From Janthinobacterium sp. J1-1 (GTDB lineage: Bacteria > Pseudomonadota > Gammaproteobacteria > Burkholderiales > Burkholderiaceae_D), in the NCBI RefSeq assembly GCF_030944405.1, contig NZ_CP132339.1, forward strand, positions 5,456,001-5,520,000: 64,000 nucleotides of DNA. Reading direction: 5' to 3'. The translations under genes and the position numbers were made by a program. The notes below the pieces were generated by a model. The model worked only from the letters and a program-made list of their open reading frames with translations, did no database searches and was not told the origin of the DNA. This document shows, piece by piece, positions 8,046 to 15,762 of this stretch (positions are counted from its first letter, which is position 1; every line of letters begins with the position of its first letter).

Positions 8046-9488
8046 ATGGAATTACATATCAGCCTGGAAGGCAGGCGCGACCTGGGCGGCCAGTTGTACC
8101 GCCAGTTGAGCGAGGCGATACGCGGCGGGCGCCTGGCCGACGGCCAGCAACTGCCGCCGTCGCGCCTGCTGGCCAGCCAGCTGGGGCTGTCACGCAAGAC
8201 CGTCTCGGACGTGTATGACAGGCTGGGCTATGAACAGCTGCTGGTGGGCAAGGTCGGCGTCGGCAGCTTCGTGCAGGCGCCGCCAGCTTCACCGCCGCCC
8301 CGCCCTTCCGGCGCCCCGCTTGCCAGCAGCGCACGCCTGGCGCACTGGGACGCCATGCCGCTGCCGCTGGTGCAGGGCCCGCGCAGCGAATTTCCGCGCT
8401 ACACCTTTATCGGCGGACGCGCCACGCCGGCCCTGTTTCCGCACGACGAATGGCGGCGCTGCGTGCAACACGCGCTGCGCGAGGAGCGCGGCGAGCGCGG
8501 CAACTACGCGCCGGTGGCCGGGCTGCCGGTGCTGCGCACGGCCATCGCCGGCCACGCGGCATTCAGCCGCGGCATCGTCTGCACTCCCGAACAGATCGTG
8601 GTCACCAATGGCGCCCAGCAAGCCTTGTCGCTACTGGCACAGGCCCTGCTGGAAGCGGGCGACATGGTGGTGGTGGAAGAGCCGGGCTATCCGATGGCGC
8701 GCCAGCTGTTCGAGGCCATGGGCGCGCATGTGGTGGGCGTGGAGGTGGACGAGGAAGGCATGGTGGTGGCGCAAATTCCCGATGGCGCCAGGCTGATCTA
8801 TGCGACGCCGACCCACCAGTTCCCGCTCGGCATGCCGATGAGCACGGCGCGCCGCCAGGCGCTGCTGGCGCGCGCGGGCGAGTTGGGCGCCATCATTATC
8901 GAAGACGATTACGACAGCGCCTTCCGCTACGAAGGCCGGCCCACCGACGCGCTGCAAAGCATGGACCGCCACGGCCTGGTGGCCCATGTGGGCAGTTTTT
9001 CCAAGACCATGCTGCCGGAATTGCGCATGGGTTATGTGGTGCTGCCGCCAGCGCTGGTGCGCGCCGTGCAGACCGTGAAACACCTGACGGACTGGCACAC
9101 GCCCAGCCTGGTGCAACTGGCGCTGGCCCGCTTTATCGAGGACGGCCACTTGCTGCGCCATATCCGCCGCTGCCACGATGTGTATGCGGGCCGGCGCGAA
9201 CGGCTGCGGCACTGGTTCGACGGCCCGCTGGCGCCGTGGTTTGCACTGGTGCCGGCCACGGCCGGCTTTCACGTGGCCGCGCTGGTCAACGAACACGTGC
9301 CGCTCGATGTGGCGCAACTGCTGCGCCGCGCGCGCCGGGACGGCGTGGGGCTGCTGTCGATCGCGCCGTTTTATCACGGCGTGCCACACCGGCAAGGGCT
9401 GTACCTGGGTTATGGCGCCATCGACACGCTGGACATCGATGCGGCGCTGGGCATACTGATGGGCATCTTGCAGGACATGGCGCCCTGA
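8046..9488 (+). CDS. MocR/PdxR-type transcriptional regulator (GntR HTH fused to aminotransferase domain)
   Basis: A 480-residue regulator. Residues 1-75 form a GntR-type winged helix (LYRQLSEAIRGGRLADGQQL, then PPSRLLASQLGLSRKTVSD). A proline-rich linker leads to a fold-type I aminotransferase domain with TNGAQQALSLLAQ and EDDYDSAFRYEGRP. The PLP-binding lysine is K320 in SFSKTMLPELRMGY. Such proteins sense PLP or an aldimine of PLP with an amino compound and usually control a neighbouring gene. Here the divergently transcribed AhpD-like gene, 96 bp away, is the natural target. The enzyme activity is normally lost or vestigial in this family. Confidence 0.9.
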   Translation: MELHISLEGRRDLGGQLYRQLSEAIRGGRLADGQQLPPSRLLASQLGLSRKTVSDVYDRLGYEQLLVGKVGVGSFVQAPPASPPPRPSGAPLASSARLAHWDAMPLPLVQGPRSEFPRYTFIGGRATPALFPHDEWRRCVQHALREERGERGNYAPVAGLPVLRTAIAGHAAFSRGIVCTPEQIVVTNGAQQALSLLAQALLEAGDMVVVEEPGYPMARQLFEAMGAHVVGVEVDEEGMVVAQIPDGARLIYATPTHQFPLGMPMSTARRQALLARAGELGAIIIEDDYDSAFRYEGRPTDALQSMDRHGLVAHVGSFSKTMLPELRMGYVVLPPALVRAVQTVKHLTDWHTPSLVQLALARFIEDGHLLRHIRRCHDVYAGRRERLRHWFDGPLAPWFALVPATAGFHVAALVNEHVPLDVAQLLRRARRDGVGLLSIAPFYHGVPHRQGLYLGYGAIDTLDIDAALGILMGILQDMAP

Positions 9489-10076
9489 TTATTTGCCCTG
9501 CCAGCGGTAATGGCCGGTGACGGGATAGGCGAACAGGATGTTTTCTTCCCTGGCGCCGGCGCCGATATTGTGGATCACCAGCGGCACGCCGCCAGCGGCC
9601 TGTTTGTCGCTGACGATGCCGATATGCGTGAGGTTGCCCGGCAACATCCAGGTCACGATATCGCCCGGCTTGTAGTTGCCGCCATCCTTGCTGACCGGCA
9701 GGCTGCTGCCGTGGCGGCCGAAAAACGTCGCCAGGTTCGGTACGCGGCGGTGATCGATATTGCGGTCCGGCGCCTTCATCTGCCAACGCCCCTTCTTCTG
9801 GTAGACCTCCCACGCCTGTTTCATGTCCTGGTGCACCAGCACCTGCAAGTCGGCCCCCAGCTTGCGGTAGGCGCGCACCACCACGTCGGTGCACACGCCG
9901 CGCTCGAGCGGCACGTCGCCACCCGGATAGGCCAGCCGTTCGTAGCGCGGATCGTAAGACAGGGTCACGCCGACCTGGCTGCGGGCGGCGGCCACCAGGC
10001 CAGTGGCGGAGGTGCTTGCCAGCGCGCCAGACGACAGCACTGCCAGCAGGATCATCGGTAACAGTTTGACGCGCAT
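9489..10076 (-). CDS. DUF1287 family exported protein
   Basis: A 195-residue protein with a signal peptide (MRVKLLPMILLAVLSSGALA). The mature part carries the DUF1287 pattern: LVAAARSQVGVTLSYDPRY, RGVCTDVVVRAYRKLGADLQ, the middle PNLATFFGRHG and the C-terminal GDIVTWMLPGNLTHIGIVSD. The Cys of GVCTD and the His of THIG are placed as in papain-like NlpC/P60-type folds, which suggests a periplasmic cell-wall hydrolase or amidase. That activity is an inference, since DUF1287 has no settled function. It is convergent with the MocR gene, whose stop codon abuts its own. Confidence 0.82.
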   Translation of the reverse strand: MRVKLLPMILLAVLSSGALASTSATGLVAAARSQVGVTLSYDPRYERLAYPGGDVPLERGVCTDVVVRAYRKLGADLQVLVHQDMKQAWEVYQKKGRWQMKAPDRNIDHRRVPNLATFFGRHGSSLPVSKDGGNYKPGDIVTWMLPGNLTHIGIVSDKQAAGGVPLVIHNIGAGAREENILFAYPVTGHYRWQGK

Positions 10077-10206
10077 AAATGTGCTTGACCGGTAAAGGAA
10101 ACAGGCGGACTGTACACCATCGGCCCGGCATGCGGCGCACCACGCCAGCCCGAGGCGCCTGGGCTATACTCCCAGCCTTTACTTCATGCCAGAAAGTTTT
10201 TCACCC

Positions 10207-10686
10207 ATGTCAACAGCGGCCGAATTTTTCCACGCGATACTGCGCGCGGCGATCGACGATATCAAGTCGCGCAACGTCCCCGTGTACACCTTTGCGTTTT
10301 ACCATGACCATGCAGCGCGCGCCGTCTCGGTCTGCGTCGATACGAAAGCGAGCTCGCAACGCGCGGTGCAGGAATCGAACTCGGTCAGCCTCGAGTATTT
10401 CCTGGAAGCGCTGGCCGACGGCGACCTCAAGGAGGCAAGCCAGTGGCCGGCCAATGGCGGCAGAAGCCTGACGCTGGGCGACTTCGCCCTGGTCAATGTC
10501 GCGCGCCAGGAGATCGTCGACCTGCGTGTCAACAAACAGTTTCATGGCCAGATGATACGGGCGGTGATGGCGTTCCAGGATGAAATCGCCACCTTGTCGC
10601 AGGAACCCGCGGAGCTGCTGCTGACATGCTCGGGCGTTGACGAAGAAGTCGAGTATGTCTGGTCGCTGCCGCCGGCCGGCCAGTAA
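10207..10686 (+). CDS. DUF4303-like protein
   Basis: A 159-residue soluble acidic protein. The opening FFHAILRAAIDDIKSRNVPVYTFAFYHDHAARAVSVCVDT (spread over residues 5-44) resembles DUF4303-type proteins, which are often found beside polymorphic-toxin and immunity genes. I placed the start at 10207 because a TATACT hexamer at 10165-10170 would put transcription so close to the alternative ATG at 10186 that no ribosome site would remain. The next gene downstream is a barstar homologue, and the pair may be orphan immunity genes. The family call is from memory of sequence style, so moderate confidence. Confidence 0.6.
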   Translation: MSTAAEFFHAILRAAIDDIKSRNVPVYTFAFYHDHAARAVSVCVDTKASSQRAVQESNSVSLEYFLEALADGDLKEASQWPANGGRSLTLGDFALVNVARQEIVDLRVNKQFHGQMIRAVMAFQDEIATLSQEPAELLLTCSGVDEEVEYVWSLPPAGQ

Positions 10687-10784
10687 TGGCTGGTCCCTGC
10701 GCAGGCAGTGATGCCGGCCAGGGCACGGATACGGCCGACAAGCAGGCCTTACACACACACTGCATGTCCAGGAAATGAACACCC

Positions 10785-11189
10785 ATGAAACCCGCTATTT
10801 ATATCGATGGCGAACGCTTTTCCACGCTTGACGAGTTTTTCAGGCATTTTCAGGAGCAGGCGCTGGGAGGCGCACGCTGGGGCAGCAATCTCGATGCGTT
10901 CCACGATGTCCTGCGCGGCGGCTTCGGCACGCCTGAAGACGGCTTTTTGCTCATCTGGAAAAACCATCTGTTATCCGGAAGCCGTCTTGGATATGCCGAG
11001 ACGCAACGGGTACTGCGGCGGCGGCTCACGACCTGTCATCCAGCCAATCTTGACCATGTGCAGGCAGAGCTGGCGCTCGCGGAACAGCATCAGGGGGAGA
11101 CTGTGTTCGACTGGCTGGTGGAGATCATCAGGATGCACGGCCCTGGCGGGTTGGAACAGGAAGACGGCGTCGAACTATTCCTGCAGTGA
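10785..11189 (+). CDS. Barstar-family protein (ribonuclease inhibitor-like)
   Basis: A 134-residue acidic protein with the barstar layout: a short beta strand and helix (AIYIDGERFSTLDEFFRHF), then LGGARWGSNLDAFHDVLRGGFGTPEDGFLLIWKN, in which the W-G-x-N-L-D-A-F-x-D core is the barnase-binding helix of barstars. The C-terminal half is an extra helical extension (LDHVQAELALAEQHQGETVF). An AGGAAA site precedes the ATG. No barnase-like or other toxin gene is visible within the window, so this is an orphan immunity protein or a regulatory barstar homologue. It is convergent with trxC, 16 bp away. Confidence 0.82.
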   Translation: MKPAIYIDGERFSTLDEFFRHFQEQALGGARWGSNLDAFHDVLRGGFGTPEDGFLLIWKNHLLSGSRLGYAETQRVLRRRLTTCHPANLDHVQAELALAEQHQGETVFDWLVEIIRMHGPGGLEQEDGVELFLQ

Positions 11190-11205
11190 ATCACTCCGGC
11201 CATGC

Positions 11206-11655
11206 CTACCGCGCCTTCGACCGTGCCCAGCTGATGATGGTATTGGCATCGACCGCCCCGGGCTGGCGCGCCACTTCCATGCCGTTCTGAAACAGTGCCA
11301 AGGTGGGAATGCTGCGGATGGCGAAGCGGGCGGCGATATCCTGCGACGCTTCGGTATTGACTTTGACCACGCGAAAGGCCGGCTCCAGGGTCTTGGCGGC
11401 CTGGGCGTAGAACGGGGTCATGGTGCGGCACGGGCCACACCATGGGGCCCAGAAGTCGACCAGCACGGGAATGTCGGTGCGCTCGATATGCTTCAAAAAG
11501 CGTGCGCTGGACAGGTCGACCGGCAGGCCGGTGAACAGGTCCTTCTGGCATTTGCCGCAGGTGGGCTGTTCACGCAGGCGCGCCGGTGGCAGGCGGTTGA
11601 CGGCGTCGCAATGGGGGCAGACGATATGCAGGGCTTCTGGCGGGGTCGGGGTCAT
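11206..11655 (-). CDS. trxC: Thioredoxin 2
   Basis: A 149-residue cytoplasmic thioredoxin with the N-terminal zinc module that defines TrxC: CPHC (C13, C16) and CGKC (C33, C36), followed by the redox site FWAPWCGPC (C73, C76) and the cis-proline in RSIPTLALFQNG. It reduces protein disulfides and is commonly induced under oxidative stress in other bacteria; no OxyR site was identified here. The length matches the family. It is monocistronic by position, convergent with the barstar gene and 72 bp from the LysE-type exporter gene. Confidence 0.95.
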   Translation of the reverse strand: MTPTPPEALHIVCPHCDAVNRLPPARLREQPTCGKCQKDLFTGLPVDLSSARFLKHIERTDIPVLVDFWAPWCGPCRTMTPFYAQAAKTLEPAFRVVKVNTEASQDIAARFAIRSIPTLALFQNGMEVARQPGAVDANTIISWARSKAR

Positions 11656-11727
11656 GATAATGGAGCCGTTGGCTGATTCATAAAACCCTACCTTAGCAGA
11701 AATCCCTGCCGCCTTCCGCAGGCGTGC

Positions 11728-12333
11728 TTACAGGAACAGCGAAGCGGCAATCGCCCACATCACCAGCGCGATGATGCCGTCGAGCACGCGCCAGGCCACG
11801 GGCTTGGCGAACACGGGCGCGAGGTAGCGCGCGCCAAAACCCAGCACGAAAAACCACAGGGCCGAGGCCATGATGGCGCCGCCGGCAAAATACACGCGGC
11901 CGCTGCCTTCGTGCTGGCCGCCGATCGAACCGAGCAAGATCACCGTGTCGAGAAAGGCGTGCGGGTTCAGCAGGCTGAACGCCAGCGCCGCGCCGATCAC
12001 GGCCCAGTAGCCGTCCGGCGCCTTGGCGGTCGAGGCCGTCAGGGCGGCGGGACGCCAGGCCGATTTCGCCGCCCGCAGCCCGTAGGCGATCAGGAAGGTG
12101 GCGCCGCCAGCCTTGGCCCACAGCAGGAAGCTGGGGTTGTTGGCGATCACCGTGCCCATGCCGGCCACGCCGGCCGAGATCAGCAAGGCGTCGCACACCA
12201 GGCAGACCAGGATGCAGGTCAGCACATAATGGCGTTTCAGGCCCTGTTTCAGCAAGAACGCGTTTTGCGTGCCGATGGCCACGATCAGGCTGGCGCCCAG
12301 GCCCATGCCTTTCAAGAAGATTGCGCTATCCAT
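11728..12333 (-). CDS. LysE/ArgO family amino-acid exporter
   Basis: A 201-residue inner-membrane protein with about six hydrophobic segments. The N-terminal LGASLIVAIGTQNAFLLKQGL is the LysE/ArgO signature, and NPHAFLDTVILLGSIGG is a second conserved loop. The start at 12333 has AAGGAA upstream; the longer frame reaching back 15 codons lacks this. It exports basic amino acids (arginine, lysine and their toxic analogues) in the family. It is divergent from an ArgP/LysG-type regulator, the conserved regulator-exporter pair. The 227-bp gap between them is AT-rich and must hold both promoters. Confidence 0.9.
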   Translation of the reverse strand: MDSAIFLKGMGLGASLIVAIGTQNAFLLKQGLKRHYVLTCILVCLVCDALLISAGVAGMGTVIANNPSFLLWAKAGGATFLIAYGLRAAKSAWRPAALTASTAKAPDGYWAVIGAALAFSLLNPHAFLDTVILLGSIGGQHEGSGRVYFAGGAIMASALWFFVLGFGARYLAPVFAKPVAWRVLDGIIALVMWAIAASLFL

Positions 12334-12560
12334 GATAATTCCTTTATCGATGCTTTCCCCTGGCGCGCAGCTGCCCACGCCCGGCCGGCAAGACGCTCGG
12401 CGAGGCTGTAAAAGGTAGAAGACGGTGGGCGCGAATGTCAGCGTTGCCGGCAGTGCCGGCGGTGCCGCGCGCGGAGGAAGTTGTTACCCTAAGACAGCAG
12501 TGTAAAGAAAAAGTAAATATAAGTATAATCAATGATTCTAACTATATATAAGAGATACTT

Positions 12561-13451
12561 ATGCGCGTGGTCGATTACCGTGGGCTGGCGGCGCTCGACG
12601 CCGTGATCGGCCTAGGCAGTTTTGAAAAGGCCGCGCAGTCGCTGGCGATCAGCCAGCCGGCCGTGTCGCAGCGCATCCGCACCCTGGAAAACCTGGAAGG
12701 CACTTTGCTGGTCATCCGCAGCCACCCGCCGCTGCCGACCGAAGCGGGCCAGCGCCTGATCGCCCACTACCGCCAGGTCAAGCTGCTGGAGGCGGCGCTC
12801 GACGCCCAGCCCGGCCCCTCTACCCGCTTGCCCGAGCTGGCGATCGCCGTCAACGCCGACAGCGCCGCCACCTGGATACCGGAAGCGCTGGGGCCGCTGT
12901 TGACGCCGCCATCGTGCCTGCTCGATATTCGCCTCGATGACCAGGATCACACCCTGAGCCAGTTGCGCGAGGGACGCGTATTTGCCTGCGTTACCAGCGC
13001 CACCGACCTGGTGGCGGGCACCACCGCCACCCCGCTGGGCGGCATGCGCTATCTGTGCGTGGCCGCGCCCGCGTTTGCCCAGCGCTGGTTCGGCGACGGA
13101 TTTACCGCCGAGGCCGTCAGCCAGGCGCCCGCCATCACCTTCGGCAGCAAGGACGCGCTGCACGAGCGCTACCTGGAACACCGGCTCGGCTATACGGGCC
13201 GCTACCCGCACCATGTGCTGGGCTCGGCGCGCGACTTCGTGCGCCTGATCGAAATGGGCTACGCCTATGGCATGGTGCCGCTGCTGCAGGCGGAAACGGC
13301 GCTGGCCGCCGGCCGGCTGGTCGACGTGGCGGCCGGCCAGGCGCTCGACGTACCGTTGATCTGGCATGCCTGGGATATCCAGACGCCGCTCACGCGCACC
13401 TTGTCCGACGCGGTGATCGCGACGGCCCGCAGATGGCTGCTGCAGCCATGA
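12561..13451 (+). CDS. argP: LysR family transcriptional regulator ArgP (LysG-like)
   Basis: A 296-residue LysR-type activator. The N-terminal winged helix reads DYRGLAALDAVIGLGSFEKA then AQSLAISQPAVSQRIRTLE, the pattern typical of ArgP/LysG/IciA, and the effector domain carries VAINADSAATWI-like sequence (AVNADSAATWIPEALGPLL) that lines the basic amino-acid pocket. It should activate the divergent LysE/ArgO exporter when lysine or arginine rises. The AT-rich intergenic stretch at about 12500-12555, with several TATA-like hexamers, is the probable binding region. The length fits the family. Confidence 0.9.
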   Translation: MRVVDYRGLAALDAVIGLGSFEKAAQSLAISQPAVSQRIRTLENLEGTLLVIRSHPPLPTEAGQRLIAHYRQVKLLEAALDAQPGPSTRLPELAIAVNADSAATWIPEALGPLLTPPSCLLDIRLDDQDHTLSQLREGRVFACVTSATDLVAGTTATPLGGMRYLCVAAPAFAQRWFGDGFTAEAVSQAPAITFGSKDALHERYLEHRLGYTGRYPHHVLGSARDFVRLIEMGYAYGMVPLLQAETALAAGRLVDVAAGQALDVPLIWHAWDIQTPLTRTLSDAVIATARRWLLQP

Positions 13452-13527
13452 ACATTGACACCAGCAGTGTGCGCCTGCAGTCCCGCTTGACCTACACTGA
13501 GGCAACAATGACAAACAGGCGGATCCC

Positions 13528-14472
13528 ATGAGCATTGCGCGCACCTCCATGCTGGCTTTGCTGGCCATCCTTCCCCTGACGGCCAGCCTGGTCGCCTGTA
13601 CACCGCTGACCGCCATCAACGCGCTGTCCTCCAGCAGCGAGTCGAGCGTCACGCCTGAGCTGCCGTACGGCCCCCTGCCGCGGCAAAAACTCGATGTGTA
13701 TGCGCCGAAAAGCCATGCGGGCCTGGCACCGGTGGTGGTGTTTTTTTACGGCGGCAACTGGAGCACCGGCGAGCGGGCCGACTACGCCTTTGTCGGCCAT
13801 GCGCTGGCCTCGCGCGGCTATGTGGCCGTGATCGCCGACTACCGTTTGTATCCCGAGGTGCATTACCCGGAAATATTGCAGGACGCGGCGCGCGCGGTGG
13901 CCTGGACGGCGGTCGAAGTACGCCGTTATGGTGGCGACCCGGCCCGCCTGTTCGTGATGGGCCATAGCGCGGGCGCCTATAACGCGGCCATGGTGGCGCT
14001 CGACGCCAGTCTGCTGGGCCGCCACGGCATGCGCCCGCAAGACTTGCGCGGCTGGATCGGCCTGGCCGGCCCGTATGACTTTTTGCCGATCGAAAACCCG
14101 GACGCCAGGCCCGTGTTTTTCTTCCCCGACACCCCCGCTTCCTCGCAGCCGATCAACCATGTGACGGCGGGGGCGCCGCCGGCGCTGTTGATCGCGCCCC
14201 AGCCCGGCCACGACAAGCTGGTCAATCCGCAGCGCAATACCGGTGGCCTGGCCGCCGCCCTGCGCGCGCAAGGCCGGCCCGTGACGGAACAGTATCTCGA
14301 TGGCGTCAGCCACGCCACCCTGGTCGCCTCGCTGGCCAGTCCCCTGCGCATGCTGGCGCCCACCCTGGACCGGGTCAGCACCTTTATCGACGCCAACAGC
14401 ACACCCGAGGCGAACGCCGGCAACAGCACCCTGGCCCAGCCGGCGCCGCAAACAAAAACGCCCGTCCGGTAA
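13528..14472 (+). CDS. Alpha/beta hydrolase (carboxylesterase-like) lipoprotein
   Basis: A 314-residue protein. An N-terminal lipoprotein signal ends at SLVAC (Cys about residue 24), so it is probably membrane-anchored facing the periplasm. The hydrolase core has VVVFFYGGNW (HGGxW-type oxyanion loop with the usual His replaced by Tyr), the nucleophile elbow MGHSAGAYNAA and a C-terminal SHATLV holding the catalytic His. This is the layout of the hormone-sensitive-lipase/kynurenine-formamidase-like esterases. The C-terminal 25 residues are low-complexity Ala/Pro/Thr. The last codons overlap a hairpin that terminates transcription from the opposite strand. Confidence 0.82.
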   Translation: MSIARTSMLALLAILPLTASLVACTPLTAINALSSSSESSVTPELPYGPLPRQKLDVYAPKSHAGLAPVVVFFYGGNWSTGERADYAFVGHALASRGYVAVIADYRLYPEVHYPEILQDAARAVAWTAVEVRRYGGDPARLFVMGHSAGAYNAAMVALDASLLGRHGMRPQDLRGWIGLAGPYDFLPIENPDARPVFFFPDTPASSQPINHVTAGAPPALLIAPQPGHDKLVNPQRNTGGLAAALRAQGRPVTEQYLDGVSHATLVASLASPLRMLAPTLDRVSTFIDANSTPEANAGNSTLAQPAPQTKTPVR

Positions 14473-14483
14473 GGGACGGGCGT
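14458..14483 (-). terminator. Intrinsic terminator for the phasin gene (minus strand)
   Basis: ACGCCCGTCC (14458-14467) pairs with GGGACGGGCGT (14473-14483) around a short loop. On the minus strand the hairpin is followed by GTTTTTG, giving a U-run, so it ends transcription coming from the phasin gene. It overlaps the last codons of the convergent esterase gene. Confidence 0.75.
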
Positions 14484-14567
14484 ACGAGGTCAGGCATCGC
14501 CTATGGACTTGCACCGCCAGTCCGGGTCTCGGCCCCCGTGCAGGCGGTTCAGTCCTGGCCGGCAGGA
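14484..14567 (-). other. Structured 3' untranslated region of the phasin transcript
   Basis: An 84-nt stretch between the phasin stop codon and its terminator. On the minus strand ACCGCC and GGCGGT can pair around a GC-rich inner segment, giving a stable fold ahead of the terminator. No reading frame was found. It could be a simple stabilising 3' end or the precursor of a 3'-derived small RNA; the second idea is speculative. Confidence 0.35.
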
Positions 14568-15191
14568 TTACTCCTTGCGGCTGCTGGCCTTGCTTTGCGT
14601 GCCGGTAGCCTGGCTGGCCGACGCTTGCGCACCTTCACTGGCCGACTGGGCGCTGCCCTGGCTGCCGCTTTGCAGGCTTTGACCTTCACGGCCCTGTGCG
14701 CCGCGCTGGTCACGGCTGAAGCCGTTGCCATTCTGGAAGCCCTGGAAAGGCTCGGCGATGCGCTGCATGGTTTCCTGCTGCTTGCGCAGGTTTTTTTCCG
14801 TTTCTTCCGATGCCGTACGGGCTACTTCCTCGGCCAGCGCCTTGGCCGTGCGGCTGGTTTCGGACACATGCTGTTCAGCCACATTGGCCAGTTCCACCTG
14901 GGCGTCGGCAGCCACGCGCGACAGTTGTTGCTGATACACACGCAGCTGTTCGGCGGCCGGCTGGCCGGCGGCGGCGGCCACGCGGAACGCATCTTCCGGA
15001 CGTTCCACCGTGATCAGGTTATGCGTGGCGATGGTGGCTTCTTCCAGCAGGCTTTGCGCCAGTTGCACATGCAGGTCGCTGATTTGCTGCACCGAATGGA
15101 ACAACGATTTCGAGATACCGTTAAAGAACGACAATTGGGCTTCCAGGTGGTTTTTGGCGGCAGGGGTGACATTACGCGAGTATGGATACAT
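14568..15191 (-). CDS. Phasin family protein
   Basis: A 207-residue amphipathic, largely helical protein that would coat polyhydroxyalkanoate granules. The N-terminal part, AAKNHLEAQLSFFNGISKSL then FHSVQQISDLHVQLAQSLLE, matches the phasin_2 pattern, followed by a long helix with TVERPEDAFRVAAAAGQPAA. Residues from about 150 onward are Gln/Ser/Gly-rich low complexity (QSLQSGSQGSAQSASEGAQA), longer than in the shortest phasins. I chose the ATG at 15191, which has AAAGGAAA just upstream, over one 18 codons earlier. It is a single-gene unit with its own terminator at 14458-14483. Confidence 0.88.
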   Translation of the reverse strand: MYPYSRNVTPAAKNHLEAQLSFFNGISKSLFHSVQQISDLHVQLAQSLLEEATIATHNLITVERPEDAFRVAAAAGQPAAEQLRVYQQQLSRVAADAQVELANVAEQHVSETSRTAKALAEEVARTASEETEKNLRKQQETMQRIAEPFQGFQNGNGFSRDQRGAQGREGQSLQSGSQGSAQSASEGAQASASQATGTQSKASSRKE

Positions 15192-15440
15192 GGAGTTTCC
15201 TTTAACGTGAACATGGGGTTGAGATGCCAAAGCGGCATCAGGCAATACGCGAGAAACATGACTGCTGTTGGAGGACAGCTGCTTGGCAACGCGAGTCCCA
15301 AGGCTACGTGAGCACGACTGGCGCGGGATGATCTATATCAAAGATGCGCAGGGCTGCGCAAAGAATGTTGAGGAGGCGGCACGCCCTTGGCGCGGCGCAA
15401 AATAGTGGAGGAGAAACTATGCGAACCGGGTAGAAACTTC

Positions 15441-15755
15441 TCAGGCGACCCGCGTGTAGCCCTGGCGCATGAGTGATGCTTCCAGCCAGCGGTTGCCATA
15501 CCAGCCGCGCAGCAGCAGGTAGGACAGTTGCACGCTGCTGGCCAGCAGCATCGCCGCCTCCCTGCCCTGGATGTCGGCCAGCCCGCTGCAGGCCGACAAG
15601 GCCAGGTCCAGGCACAACATCGGCAGCAGCCACCACCAGCGCCGCTTGGCGATCGCCCACAGGGTGCCGAGGAAAAACGCGGGCCAGGAAAAGCCCGCGT
15701 GCACATAGGCATAACGGCCGGCGCCGTCAGCGTACAGGGTACTGCCTGGTTTCAT
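15441..15755 (-). CDS. DUF2628 domain protein
   Basis: A 104-residue membrane protein. The sequence GFSWPAFFLGTLWAIAKRRWWW is the DUF2628 hallmark, a hydrophobic segment ended by an Arg/Trp cluster. Further hydrophobic stretches are LLPMLCLDLALSACSGLADI and AAMLLASSVQLSYLLLRGWY, and the tail NRWLEASLMRQGYTRVA is also typical. The function of the family is unknown. It begins 7 bp after the beta-propeller gene on the same strand and probably shares its transcript. Confidence 0.8.
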   Translation of the reverse strand: MKPGSTLYADGAGRYAYVHAGFSWPAFFLGTLWAIAKRRWWWLLPMLCLDLALSACSGLADIQGREAAMLLASSVQLSYLLLRGWYGNRWLEASLMRQGYTRVA

Positions 15756-15762
15756 GCCATCC

